DNA from: Streptomyces sp. OR43 | GTDB lineage: Bacteria; Actinomycetota; Actinomycetes; Streptomycetales; Streptomycetaceae | NCBI RefSeq assembly: GCF_008042275.1 | Contig: NZ_RDBK01000043.1 | Location: forward strand, 3,866,863 to 3,906,188 | DNA: 39,326 nucleotides | Reading direction: 5' to 3' | In this document: piece by piece, positions 1-8,694 of the stretch | How positions within the stretch are numbered: the stretch's first letter is position 1 | How the letters are laid out: the number at the start of each line of letters is the position of its first letter | Position numbers and translations under genes: made by a program | The notes under the pieces: generated by a model | Databases searched by the model: none | What the model was told of the DNA's origin: nothing | Seen by the model: the letters and a program-made list of their open reading frames with translations, nothing else

Positions 1-242
1 GTGCTGCCGGGGGTGGGCGGCGTACCGCCCCCGTCCTTCTGAGCCAGCTTGTCCACCGCTCCCTTGGCCTTCTGCGTACCCGACACGATCTTGTCGCTGT
101 ACTTGCCCTTGGTCTTGGCGTCCACCGTGCGCGCGGCCTTGTCGAGCCCCTGGTCGATCTTGTCCCCGTGCTGTTGCGCGAGGTCGCTCACCTTGTCCTT
201 CGCGGGGCTCAGCTTCGCCTTCAAATTGTCCATGAAGCCCAT
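1..242 (-). CDS. CsbD/MT0933-type antitoxin-like small protein (C-terminus cut by window edge)
   Basis: The leftward frame starts at the ATG at 242-240 and runs off the left edge after 80 codons with no stop. The product begins MGFMDNLKAKLSPAKDKVSD and is rich in Lys, Asp, Ala and Gly, with no membrane segment and an amphipathic helical look; it ends in a Gly/Pro-rich tail. This matches the small actinobacterial proteins annotated as MT0933-type antitoxin (PF14013), which also resemble CsbD stress proteins. No partner toxin is visible on this side of the gene, so an antitoxin role is only the family label. Family assignment is likely, function uncertain. Confidence 0.7.
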   Translation of the reverse strand, partial: MGFMDNLKAKLSPAKDKVSDLAQQHGDKIDQGLDKAARTVDAKTKGKYSDKIVSGTQKAKGAVDKLAQKDGGGTPPTPGS

Positions 243-474
243 CGGACACCTTCTCTGCTGGGGGCTGCGTGCGCGTGCTCTCCCCGGTCCCGATACCCGC
301 CGCGCCGCCCCCTACTCTCCCGGCCGCGGTATCGGCGGCCTCGGGGGACAAACGGCAGAACCATGAGAAACCACCCATATGGAGACACCATTTTACTCGG
401 CGGTGCGTGACGACGCGCATACCCCGCGGTCTGTCCGTCGCCCATTCGGGAACGGCCCGGAGGTTTGCGAGACT

Positions 475-1419
475 GTGGCAGTGAGAAGTCCAGCTCCCGC
501 ACCGCGGGTCATCGCCGTCGTCGGTCCCACCGCAGCCGGAAAGTCCGACCTGGGGGTGTTCCTCGCTCAGCAGCTCGGGGGCGAAGTGGTCAATGCCGAC
601 TCCATGCAGCTCTACCGGGGGATGGACATCGGCACCGCCAAACTGACACCCGCCGAACGCGGCTCGGTGCCCCACCGGCTGCTGGACATCTGGGACGTCA
701 CCGAGACGGCGAGCGTGGCGGAGTACCAGCGCCTGGCCCGCGCCGAGATCGACCGGCTGCTCTCCGAGGGCCGCACGCCCGTCCTGGTCGGCGGCTCCGG
801 TCTGTACGTGAAGGGCGCGATCGACGCCCTGGAGTTCCCCGGTACGGACCCCGGCGTCCGGGCCGCCCTGGAAGCGGAGCTGGCCGAGCACGGCTCGGGC
901 GCTCTGCACGCGCGGCTGGCCGGGGCCGACCCGGAGGCGGGCCGCGCCATCCTGCCGAGCAACGGCCGGCGCATCGTGCGGGCCCTGGAGGTCATCGAGA
1001 TCACCGGCAAGCCGTTCACCGCCAACCTTCCCGGTAACGATGCGGTCTACGACGCCGTGCAGATCGGCGTCGACGTGGCCCGCCCCGAACTCGACGAACG
1101 CATCACCGTACGCGTCGACAGGATGTGGGAGGCCGGGCTCGTGGACGAGGTACGCGACCTGGAAGCACGCGGGCTGCGTGAGGGCCGCACCGCCTCCCGT
1201 GCGCTCGGCTACCAGCAGGTGCTCACCGCCCTGGCCGGGGAATGCACGGAGGACGAGGCGCGCGCCGAGACCGTGCGCGCCACCAAACGCTTCGCGCGCC
1301 GCCAAGACTCGTGGTTTCGCCGCGACCCGCGTGTCCAGTGGCTGAACGGTGCCGTGGAGCACCGCGGGGAACTCCCGGGCCGGGCGCTGGCGTTGGTCGA
1401 ACGAGCGGTTACAGCCTGA
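475..1419 (+). CDS. miaA: tRNA dimethylallyltransferase MiaA
   Basis: Transfers a dimethylallyl group to N6 of A37 in tRNAs that read UNN codons, acting in the cytoplasm. The 314-residue product has the P-loop GPTAAGKS at residues 17-24, followed by NADSMQLYRGMDIGTAK, the DMAPP/tRNA binding region of the family, then LVGGSGLYVKG, and RALGYQQVL and TKRFARRQDSWFRRD near the C-terminus. Length is normal for MiaA. The frame stays open back to an ATG at 379, but GTG 475 is preferred: GGAGG lies at 459-463 and the protein then begins just before the conserved core. GTG 481 is a second option. The gene lies upstream of a small membrane protein and dapF, all in the same direction. Confidence 0.95.
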   Translation: MAVRSPAPAPRVIAVVGPTAAGKSDLGVFLAQQLGGEVVNADSMQLYRGMDIGTAKLTPAERGSVPHRLLDIWDVTETASVAEYQRLARAEIDRLLSEGRTPVLVGGSGLYVKGAIDALEFPGTDPGVRAALEAELAEHGSGALHARLAGADPEAGRAILPSNGRRIVRALEVIEITGKPFTANLPGNDAVYDAVQIGVDVARPELDERITVRVDRMWEAGLVDEVRDLEARGLREGRTASRALGYQQVLTALAGECTEDEARAETVRATKRFARRQDSWFRRDPRVQWLNGAVEHRGELPGRALALVERAVTA

Positions 1420-1526
1420 TCACGTGATGGCATCGGGAAGCCCTGCCCGTCATTTCGGCGACCTGCGGCGTGCCATCATCGAGCATCGATCGACCAGTGG
1501 AGTCCGAGTTGGGAGGGCGCGTGGCG

Positions 1527-1967
1527 ATGGAGGCCGGCCCTCGCGACACAGAACAAGACGCACCGGACACGCAGCACGAGGCAGGACGTCTGAGCCCCGA
1601 CGGGCCCGATGAGCTCGCGGTGACCCCCGAGGTCGAGGTGGAGCTGCGTCCCGCCCGTCGGATGCGTATCTGGCAGCTCGCGCCGATCGTCATGCTGGCC
1701 GCGCTGGGATCGCTGATGTTCGCCTTCCCGCTCGCCTTCGAGGTGGGTGACGGTGGCCCTGTGGTCGCCATGCTGGGGCTGCTGATCAGCTGCTGCGCCG
1801 CGGGCTGGGGCATGATGGCCGCCCGCCGCGTCGGGCACATCTGGCCAGGACTGCCGTCCCGGGGTTCCGGGGAGCGGGCCGACTGGCGGGTGATCGCGCT
1901 GTACGTGGCGGTGTGCGCCGTACTGGTCGCGCTGGCCGTCTGGCGCGTCGCCCGGCTGCGGGGCTGA
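1527..1967 (+). CDS. Small three-helix membrane protein, unknown function
   Basis: A protein of about 146 residues that I cannot assign to a named function. The first 45 or so residues are acidic and hydrophilic (EAGPRDTEQDAPDTQHEAGR), then come three hydrophobic segments: LAPIVMLAALGSLMFAFPLAF, VVAMLGLLISCCAAGWGMMAA and VIALYVAVCAVLVALAVW, with short basic loops. GGGAGG at 1511-1516 fits the ATG at 1527 (spacer 10) better than the in-frame GTG at 1521 (spacer 4); an ATG at 1470 has no such site. It sits between miaA and dapF, a position where streptomycetes usually carry a conserved hypothetical membrane protein. No catalytic motif is visible. Confidence 0.75.
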   Translation: MEAGPRDTEQDAPDTQHEAGRLSPDGPDELAVTPEVEVELRPARRMRIWQLAPIVMLAALGSLMFAFPLAFEVGDGGPVVAMLGLLISCCAAGWGMMAARRVGHIWPGLPSRGSGERADWRVIALYVAVCAVLVALAVWRVARLRG

Positions 1968-2031
1968 GGGAGCGGACCGGGCGCCCGGGCCGTCCGGCGG
2001 GCCGGTTCGCCGCGCTGTCGGTGCGGGCTCG

Positions 2032-2043
2032 TACAGTTGTCTC
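2032..2043 (+). promoter_or_regulatory. -10 box of a probably leaderless dapF transcript
   Basis: TACAGT at 2032-2037 fits the actinobacterial TANNNT -10 pattern and lies 6 bases before the dapF GTG at 2044. There is no Shine-Dalgarno sequence ahead of this start. Together this suggests transcription begins at or next to the start codon. The -35 region is not convincing. Confidence 0.5.
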
Positions 2044-2931
2044 GTGACCACCTCGCAGATCGCCTTCCTCAAGGGCCACGGCACCGAGAACGACTTCGTG
2101 ATCGTTCCCGACCCGGACAACGCCATCGACCTGCCGGCGTCCCTCGTCGCGGGGCTGTGCGACCGGCGCGCCGGTATCGGCGGCGACGGCGTGCTCCACG
2201 TCGTGCGCTCCGCCGCCCACCCCGAGGCCCGGGTCATGGCGGACGACGCCGAGTGGTTCATGGACTACCGCAACGCGGACGGCTCGGTCGCCGAGATGTG
2301 CGGCAACGGCGTGCGGGTCTTCGCCCGCTATCTGCAGCACGTCGGCGCCGTGGAGGAGGGCGACCTCGCGGTGGCCACCCGTGGCGGCGTGAAGAAGGTG
2401 CACCTCGCCAAGAACGGCGACATCACCGTGTCGATGGGCCGCGCCCTGCTTCCCGGCGACGGGGTCACCGTCACCGTCGGCGACCGCAGCTGGGACACCC
2501 GCAACGTGAACATGGGCAACCCGCACGCCATCGCGTTCGTCGACGACCTGGCGCACGCCGGGGACCTGTTCAGTGAGCCGTCGTTCGCGCCGGCCGCCGT
2601 CTACCCCGACGGGGTCAACATCGAGTTCGTCGTGGACCGCGGGCCCCGGCACGTCGCGATGCGGGTCCACGAGCGCGGCTCGGGCGAGACCCGCTCCTGC
2701 GGCACGGGCGCCTGCGCCGTGGCCGTCGCCGCGGCCCGCCGGGACGCGGCGGACCCCGCGGAGACCGGAGTTCCGGTCACGTACACCGTCGATCTGCCGG
2801 GCGGCACCCTGGTGATCACCGAGCGCCCGGACGGCGAGATCGAGATGACCGGAGCAGCCGTGATCGTCGCCGAGGGCACGATCGATCCGGCGTGGTTCGA
2901 CACGGTGGACGGACAGCGCCCGAAGCGTTGA
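2044..2931 (+). CDS. dapF: Diaminopimelate epimerase DapF
   Basis: Converts LL-diaminopimelate to the meso form, the lysine precursor; note that Streptomyces peptidoglycan uses LL-DAP, so the main need here should be lysine. The 295-residue protein shows both catalytic cysteines of the PLP-independent epimerase: Cys86 in NADGSVAEMCGNGVRVFARY and Cys219 in GSGETRSCGTGACAV. The N-terminus FLKGHGTENDFVIV is also typical. The start is GTG 2044, which sits 6 bases after a TACAGT box and has no ribosome binding site, so the mRNA is probably leaderless. Length is slightly above the usual 275-285. Confidence 0.96.
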   Translation: MTTSQIAFLKGHGTENDFVIVPDPDNAIDLPASLVAGLCDRRAGIGGDGVLHVVRSAAHPEARVMADDAEWFMDYRNADGSVAEMCGNGVRVFARYLQHVGAVEEGDLAVATRGGVKKVHLAKNGDITVSMGRALLPGDGVTVTVGDRSWDTRNVNMGNPHAIAFVDDLAHAGDLFSEPSFAPAAVYPDGVNIEFVVDRGPRHVAMRVHERGSGETRSCGTGACAVAVAAARRDAADPAETGVPVTYTVDLPGGTLVITERPDGEIEMTGAAVIVAEGTIDPAWFDTVDGQRPKR

Positions 2932-3100
2932 ACGGGCCGCGAGTGACACGGTGACGGGACAGCGCCCGACACGCTGAAGGAACAGGGCCCGAAGCTCCGA
3001 GCCGGCGAAGATCGAAACGCTGAGCGAACAGAGCTTCGCTCGAATGGGTGATCCGTTTCACGCTGGGCGAGAGCCGGACTCCGCCGCGTGGTGGGGTCGG
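2932..3100 (+). other. dapF-rshA intergenic stretch with degenerate repeats and a small hairpin
   Basis: Variants of GACAGCGCCCGA followed by GCGTTGAA or CGCTGAA recur from the end of dapF (about 2909) to 3030, at loose spacing. A perfect 7-base stem (GAGCGAA at 3022-3028 with TTCGCTC at 3035-3041) may end dapF transcription, though no U-rich tract follows. A possible -10 box TAGCAT lies at 3101-3106 for rshA. Confidence 0.4.
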
Positions 3101-3171
3101 TAGCATCAAGCACCGGCCCGGAAGCGCGACCGCGCCTCCCCACCGCCGGTCGACGTTGCCGGAGGTGCCCC

Positions 3172-5343
3172 ATGAGCGCAGAGGCCACCAACCCAGGTGC
3201 TCCCATCCGCAGGCGGGGCCGTCCCCGGATCGATCTCCGCAGGCTCGGCCGGGTCGCCCTGCTCGGCCCGGTCTCCCGGGACCGGCTGCCGGACGCCATC
3301 GGACATGTCGCCGAGGCGCACCGGGCCCACCACCCCGACGCCGACCTCTCCGTACTGCACCGGGCCTACGTCCTCGCGGAGAGCTCGCACCGCGGACAGA
3401 TGCGCAAGAGCGGCGAGCCGTACATCACGCACCCGCTCGCGGTCACGCTCATCCTCGCCCAGCTCGGCGCCGAGACCACGACCCTGACCGCGTCCCTCCT
3501 CCACGACACCGTCGAGGACACCGAGGTGACCCTCGACCAGGTACGCGAGCAGTTCGGCGAGGAGGTCTGCTACCTCGTCGACGGGGTGACCAAGCTGGAG
3601 AAGGTCGACTACGGCGCCGCCGCCGAGCCCGAGACGTTCCGCAAGATGCTCGTCGCCACCGGCGACGACGTCCGGGTGATGTCGATCAAGCTCGCCGACC
3701 GGCTGCACAACATGCGCACGCTCGGCGTGATGCGCCCCGAGAAACAGGCCAGGATCGCCCACGTCACCCGTGACGTCCTGATCCCCCTCGCGGAACGGCT
3801 CGGTGTGCAGGCGCTCAAGACCGAGCTGGAGGACCTCGTCTTCGCCATCCTCCATCCCGAGGAGTACGCGCACACCCGCGCCGTGATCTCCGCCGCGACC
3901 GCCGCGACCGCGACGGCGGACCCGCTCACCGCCATCGCGGACAACGTGGCCTCGGTGCTGCGGGAGGCCGGCATCACCGCCGAAGTGGCCGTCCGGCCAC
4001 GCCACTTCGTCTCCGTGCACCGCGTCCGGATCAAGCGCGGTGAACTGCGCGGCAGCGACTTCGGACGCCTGCTGGTGCTCGTCGGTGAGGACGCCGACTG
4101 TTACGCCGTCCTCGGTGAGCTCCACACCTGTTTCACCCCGGTGATCTCCGAGTTCAAGGACTTCATCGCCTCACCCAAGTTCAACCTGTACCAGTCGCTG
4201 CACACCGCGGTGGTGGGCCCGGACGGCGAGGTCGCCGAAGTCCTCATCCGTACCCACCGCATGCACAAGGTCGCCGAGGCCGGCGTCATCGCGCTCGGCA
4301 ATCCGTACGCCGCGGACGGCACGGCGCCGAGCGCCGAACCCGCCGACGGCACGGCACCCGGAGCCGAACCCGTCGACGGCGAACGGGCCGACCCGACCCG
4401 ACCCGGCTGGCTCTCCCGGCTGCTCCAGTGGCAGCAGTCCGCGCCCGACCCCGACACGTTCTGGACCACCCTGCGAGCCGACCTCGCCCAGGACCGGGAG
4501 ATCACCGTCTTCCGCACCGACGGCGGCACGCTCGGCCTGCCCGCGGGCGCCAGCTGCGTGGACGCCGCCTACGCGCAGTACGGCGACGCCGCCCACAGCT
4601 GCATCGGCGCCCGGGTGAACGGCCGGCTCGCCACCCTCAGCACCGTGCTCGGCGACGGCGACACGGTCCAGCCGCTCCTCGCCGAGGACGCCGCGTCCGG
4701 CCCCTCGCCCGACTGGCTCGACCACGCCAGGACACCCACCGCCCGCATCGCCATCACCGGCTGGCTCGATACACACCCCCAGGACACGGAGGCCGCCGCC
4801 GGCGGCCCGGCGGACGCCCCCGGGCCCGGTCCGCAGCCGGACCGGGCCGCCCGGCCCGCGCGGGGCGGACCCGCCGGAACGGCAGGCCGTCCCGTGAGCG
4901 CCGTGGTCGAGCGGCCCGACACCACCGTGCGCCTCGCGGGCTGCTGCACCCCCGTACCCCCCGACGAGGTCACCGGCTTCACGGTGCGAGGCGGCGCCGT
5001 CACCGTGCACCGGCTGGAGTGTCCGGTCGTGACCAGGATGGAGGCCGTCGGCCGGGTGCCGGTCGTCGTGAGCTGGGGCGACGCGGCCGAATGCCGGGTG
5101 ACCCTGGTCGCGGAGTCCTTCGGACGACCCCGCCTCCTCGCCGACCTCACCGAGGCGATCGCCGGTGCGGACGCGGCGGTCATCTCGGCGACCGTCGAGC
5201 CCCCCAGCGAACAGCGCGTACGCCACACCTACACCCTGCAACTGCCGGACGCCGCGGGACTGCCCGCGCTGATGCGCGCCATGCGTGACGTACCGGGTGT
5301 GTACGACGTGAGCCGCGCCCAGCACCCGGCCGCCGCGCTCTGA
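3172..5343 (+). CDS. rshA: RelA/SpoT-family (p)ppGpp metabolism protein RshA
   Basis: A 723-residue long-RSH protein; in S. coelicolor the second RelA/SpoT homologue is called rshA. Order: HD hydrolase (about 60-210) with His73, His87 and the HD pair 111-112 in LLHDTVEDTEVT; synthetase-like domain (about 270-375); a Pro/Ala/Glu linker (about 381-405) with a doubled ADGTAPxAEP unit; TGS domain from DREITVFRTDGG; a conserved Cys-rich segment (GCCTPVPPDEVTGF); and a C-terminal ACT domain. The synthetase keeps Asp296 and Glu356 but has VRPRHFVSV where RPKHIYSI is usual, ISEFKDFIA for PGRFKDYIA, and LGNPY where AHWxYK is expected. So hydrolysis looks intact, while synthesis is doubtful from sequence. 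Start ATG 3172 has GGAGGTG at 3161-3167; an upstream GTG at 3088 has no support. Confidence 0.9.
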   Translation: MSAEATNPGAPIRRRGRPRIDLRRLGRVALLGPVSRDRLPDAIGHVAEAHRAHHPDADLSVLHRAYVLAESSHRGQMRKSGEPYITHPLAVTLILAQLGAETTTLTASLLHDTVEDTEVTLDQVREQFGEEVCYLVDGVTKLEKVDYGAAAEPETFRKMLVATGDDVRVMSIKLADRLHNMRTLGVMRPEKQARIAHVTRDVLIPLAERLGVQALKTELEDLVFAILHPEEYAHTRAVISAATAATATADPLTAIADNVASVLREAGITAEVAVRPRHFVSVHRVRIKRGELRGSDFGRLLVLVGEDADCYAVLGELHTCFTPVISEFKDFIASPKFNLYQSLHTAVVGPDGEVAEVLIRTHRMHKVAEAGVIALGNPYAADGTAPSAEPADGTAPGAEPVDGERADPTRPGWLSRLLQWQQSAPDPDTFWTTLRADLAQDREITVFRTDGGTLGLPAGASCVDAAYAQYGDAAHSCIGARVNGRLATLSTVLGDGDTVQPLLAEDAASGPSPDWLDHARTPTARIAITGWLDTHPQDTEAAAGGPADAPGPGPQPDRAARPARGGPAGTAGRPVSAVVERPDTTVRLAGCCTPVPPDEVTGFTVRGGAVTVHRLECPVVTRMEAVGRVPVVVSWGDAAECRVTLVAESFGRPRLLADLTEAIAGADAAVISATVEPPSEQRVRHTYTLQLPDAAGLPALMRAMRDVPGVYDVSRAQHPAAAL

Positions 5344-5387
5344 CGGACCGCCGCGCCCAGCACCCGGCGGCCGCGCTCTGACGGACC
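5312..5387. repeat. 38-base tandem duplication across the rshA stop codon
   Basis: Unit 1 is 5312-5349 and unit 2 is 5350-5387. They differ at a single base (ccgccgcg versus cggccgcg). Unit 1 contains the last ten codons of rshA and its TGA; unit 2 repeats them out of frame downstream, after the stop. Looks like a recent slippage or duplication event. Confidence 0.85.
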
Positions 5388-5503
5388 GCCGCATGTCGGC
5401 GCGGCCTGAGCACCCCCCGCACTTCCGCCACGGCGGATCTCGTTCGGGTGGCGCGGTGCGCGCCGTCCCGGTATGGCGGGCGCGGCGCTGGTAGCCGTAG
5501 TCC

Positions 5504-6967
5504 ATGCCGTTCCTCTCCCGCCGTCTGCGGGCCGCCCTGCTGGCCACCGCATCGGCCACTCTCGTCGCCGCCACCCTGCCCGCACCGGTGCCCCTCGGCA
5601 TCGGGGACCCGCTCTTCCCGCATCTCGGCAACCCCGGATACGACGTACTCGCCTACGACATCGGCCTCAGCTACCGGGGCCGCAACAGCGAACCCCTCGA
5701 CGCCGTCACCACGATCGAGGCCCGGACGACCGAGCCGCTGGACCGGATCAACCTCGACTTCACCCGCGGAACCGTTCACTCCGTCGACGTCAACGGCCTG
5801 CGCGCGGACTTCGCGGCTGAGGGCGAGGACCTGGTCATCGGAGTGCCGGGCCGCCTCCCGGCAGGCGTGCCGCTGCGCATCACCGTGCACCACACGAGCG
5901 ATCCCTCGGGCGAGCGGGACAGCGGGGGCTGGGTCCGGACCGCCGACGGGCTCGCCATGGCCAACCAGGCCGACGCCGGGCACCGGGTCTTCCCGGGCAA
6001 CGACCACCCCGCGGACAAGGCGTACTTCACCTTCCGCGTCACCGCCCCGCAGGAGCTCACCGTGGTGGCCAACGGGGAGCGGACCGGAAGGGTCCGGCAC
6101 GGCGACCGCACCACCTGGACCTACCGCACCGGTCACCCCATGGCCACGGAACTGGCCCAGGTCAGCATCGGCCGGTCCGCCGTCGCCGAGCGCACCGGCC
6201 CGCACGGTCTGCCCGTGCGCGATGTCGTACCGGCCGCCGACCGGGAGAGGCTGGAACCCTGGCTGAAGAAGACACCGGGCCAGCTGGAGTGGATGGAACA
6301 GCAGGTCGGCCGCTACCCGTTCGAGAACTACGGCGTGCTGGTCGCCGACACCGAGACCGGGTTCGAGCTGGAGACCCAGACCCTCTCCCTCTTCGAGCGC
6401 CGCCTGTTCACCGACGGCGGTTACCCCGAGTGGTACGTCGACTCGGTCATGGTCCACGAGCTGGCCCACCAGTGGTTCGGCGACAGCGTCTCCCCGCTGA
6501 CCTGGTCCGATCTCTGGCTCAACGAGGGACACGCCAGCTGGTACGAGGCGCGCTATGCGGAGGAGCACGCCCACAAGCCGCTGGAGCGCAGGATGCGCGA
6601 GGCCTACACCCGCTCGGACGGCTGGCGCGCCGCGGGCGGCCCGCCGGCCCGCCCCGCCGCGCCGGCACCCGGCGAGAAGATCAGCCTGTTCCGGCCGGTG
6701 GTGTACGACGGGAGCGCGCTGGTCCTGTACGCGCTCCGCCAGAAGATCGGCGAGGGCGCCTTCGACCGGCTGGAGCGGCTCTGGGTGCGGAAGCACCGCG
6801 ACTCCAACGCCGCCACGGCCGACTTCACCGCCCTGGCGTCCCGGGTGGCCGGACGTGACCTGACCGCGTTCTTCGACGGCTGGCTGTACGGGAAGAAGAC
6901 ACCGCCCATGCCGGGGCACCCGGACTGGGCGAGCGCGACACCCGCGGGCAGCGGTAAACCCGCGTGA
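5504..6967 (+). CDS. Secreted M1-family zinc metallopeptidase
   Basis: A gluzincin aminopeptidase of the M1 (aminopeptidase N) family. It has a signal peptide: RRLRAALLATASATLVAATLPAPVPLG over residues 6-32, with an Ala/Pro-rich cleavage region. The zinc site is HELAH at 318-322 with the third ligand Glu341 exactly 18 residues later (WLNEGHASWYEA). Upstream, GFELETQT (286-293) takes the place of the usual GAMEN substrate motif. At 487 residues it is much shorter than PepN (about 850) and lacks the long helical C-terminal domain, as do many secreted actinobacterial members. It probably cleaves peptides outside the cell. No clear Shine-Dalgarno site precedes ATG 5504. Confidence 0.88.
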   Translation: MPFLSRRLRAALLATASATLVAATLPAPVPLGIGDPLFPHLGNPGYDVLAYDIGLSYRGRNSEPLDAVTTIEARTTEPLDRINLDFTRGTVHSVDVNGLRADFAAEGEDLVIGVPGRLPAGVPLRITVHHTSDPSGERDSGGWVRTADGLAMANQADAGHRVFPGNDHPADKAYFTFRVTAPQELTVVANGERTGRVRHGDRTTWTYRTGHPMATELAQVSIGRSAVAERTGPHGLPVRDVVPAADRERLEPWLKKTPGQLEWMEQQVGRYPFENYGVLVADTETGFELETQTLSLFERRLFTDGGYPEWYVDSVMVHELAHQWFGDSVSPLTWSDLWLNEGHASWYEARYAEEHAHKPLERRMREAYTRSDGWRAAGGPPARPAAPAPGEKISLFRPVVYDGSALVLYALRQKIGEGAFDRLERLWVRKHRDSNAATADFTALASRVAGRDLTAFFDGWLYGKKTPPMPGHPDWASATPAGSGKPA

Positions 6968-7100
6968 CGGGCGGGGCCCGCCGTGCCACTATCGACGAGT
7001 CGCCACGGCGGCCGGACCGGAGAAATCCCCCTGCGGGAATCATCCCGGGAGGTCACGCGTTGTGACTGATGTACACCACTCCTCTCGACGTAAGGATCCA

Positions 7101-8621
7101 ATGACCTCCTCTTCTTCCCTTCCCCAGGACGCGCAGGACGCGCAGAGTGCCACGGAGAACGTCACCGAGAGCCTCACCGAAAGCCTTCGGGCCGACGCCC
7201 TGATGGAAGAGGACGTCGCCTGGAGCCACGAGATCGACGGAGCGCGGGACGGCGACCAGCTGGACCGCTCCGACCGTGCCGCACTGCGGCGCGTGGCGGG
7301 CCTCTCCACCGAACTCGAGGACGTCACCGAGGTCGAATACCGGCAGCTGCGCCTGGAGCGCGTGGTGCTCGTCGGTGTCTGGACCTCGGGCACGGTGCAC
7401 GACGCGGAGATTTCCCTCGCCGAACTGGCGGCCCTGGCCGAGACGGCCGGAGCCCAGGTGCTCGACGCCGTCTTCCAGCGGCGTGACAAGCCCGACCCGG
7501 CCACCTACATCGGTTCCGGCAAGGCGCTCGAACTGCGAGACATCGTTCTGGAAACAGGGGCCGACACCGTCGTCTGCGACGGTGAGCTCAGCCCCGGCCA
7601 GCTCATCCACCTGGAAGACGTCGTCAAGGTCAAGGTGGTCGACCGGACCGCTCTGATCCTCGACATCTTCGCCCAGCATGCCAAGTCCCGCGAGGGCAAG
7701 GCACAGGTCTCGCTGGCACAGATGCAGTACATGCTGCCGCGCCTGCGCGGCTGGGGTCAGTCGCTCTCCCGTCAGATGGGCGGCGGCGGTTCCAGCGGCG
7801 GTGGCGGCATGGCCACCCGTGGTCCCGGTGAGACCAAGATCGAGACGGACCGGCGACGGATCCGCGAGAAGATGGCGAAGATGCGCCGGGAGATCGCGGA
7901 GATGAAGACCGGCCGCGAGATCAAGCGGCAGGAGCGCAAGCGCAACAAGGTGCCTTCGGTCGCCATCGCGGGCTACACCAATGCGGGCAAGTCCTCGCTG
8001 CTCAACCGGCTGACCGGTGCGGGTGTGCTGGTGGAGAACGCCCTGTTCGCCACCCTCGACCCGACCGTGCGCCGGGCCGAGACGCCGAGCGGGCGGATCT
8101 ACACCCTCGCCGACACCGTCGGGTTCGTACGGCACCTGCCGCACCACCTGGTCGAGGCGTTCCGCTCCACCATGGAGGAGGTCGGCGAGTCCGATCTCAT
8201 CCTGCACGTGGTCGACGGCTCGCACCCGGTCCCGGAGGAGCAGCTCGCCGCGGTGCGCGAGGTGATCCGCGAAGTGGGCGCGGTCGACGTGCCCGAGATC
8301 GTGGTGATCAACAAGGCGGACGCTGCCGACCCGCTGGTACTCCAGCGACTGCTGCGCAACGAGAAGCACGCGATCGCGGTGTCGGCACGGACCGGCGCCG
8401 GCATCGACGAGCTGCTCGCCCTCGTCGACAGCGAGCTGCCGAGGCCCTCGGTCGAGATCGAGGCACTCGTGCCGTACACCCAGGGCGGACTCGTCTCCCG
8501 GGTGCACGCCGAGGGTGAGGTGATCTCCGAGGAGCACACGTCGGAGGGCACCCTGCTCAAGGCGCGGGTGCACGAGGAGCTCGCTTCGGACCTCGCCGCT
8601 TTCGTACCCGCGGTGAGCTGA
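7101..8621 (+). CDS. hflX: GTPase HflX
   Basis: A ribosome-binding GTPase that splits or rescues stalled 70S ribosomes. Domains: N-terminal HflX domain (about 85-220) with DPATYIGSGKALEL, which is typical; a glycine loop GGGGSSGGGG; a coiled coil (about 250-285); then the G domain with G1 GYTNAGKSS (291-299), G2 FATLDPT, G3 DTVGF (338-342) and G4 NKAD (404-407). The start is a choice of two: ATG 7101 preceded by AAGGA at 7092-7096, giving the MTSSSS N-terminus I associate with streptomycete HflX, or GTG 7062 preceded by GGGAGGT at 7047-7053, adding 13 residues. Both are in frame; both could be used. The first 70 residues are acidic and poorly conserved. Confidence 0.95.
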   Translation: MTSSSSLPQDAQDAQSATENVTESLTESLRADALMEEDVAWSHEIDGARDGDQLDRSDRAALRRVAGLSTELEDVTEVEYRQLRLERVVLVGVWTSGTVHDAEISLAELAALAETAGAQVLDAVFQRRDKPDPATYIGSGKALELRDIVLETGADTVVCDGELSPGQLIHLEDVVKVKVVDRTALILDIFAQHAKSREGKAQVSLAQMQYMLPRLRGWGQSLSRQMGGGGSSGGGGMATRGPGETKIETDRRRIREKMAKMRREIAEMKTGREIKRQERKRNKVPSVAIAGYTNAGKSSLLNRLTGAGVLVENALFATLDPTVRRAETPSGRIYTLADTVGFVRHLPHHLVEAFRSTMEEVGESDLILHVVDGSHPVPEEQLAAVREVIREVGAVDVPEIVVINKADAADPLVLQRLLRNEKHAIAVSARTGAGIDELLALVDSELPRPSVEIEALVPYTQGGLVSRVHAEGEVISEEHTSEGTLLKARVHEELASDLAAFVPAVS

Positions 8622-8633
8622 GCACAGCGATCA

Positions 8634-8675
8634 CGGCGGAGGGCCGGCACCCCATGGGGTGCCGGCCCTCCGCCG
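8634..8675. terminator. Perfect palindrome, two-way terminator between convergent genes
   Basis: A perfect 42-base inverted repeat centred on CATG (arm CGGCGGAGGGCCGGCACCCC), lying 12 bases after the hflX stop and 19 bases before the end of the leftward protease gene. TTT follows on the rightward side. It should stop transcription from both sides. Confidence 0.85.
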
Positions 8676-8694
8676 TTTCCGGGCGCGGGTGCTG

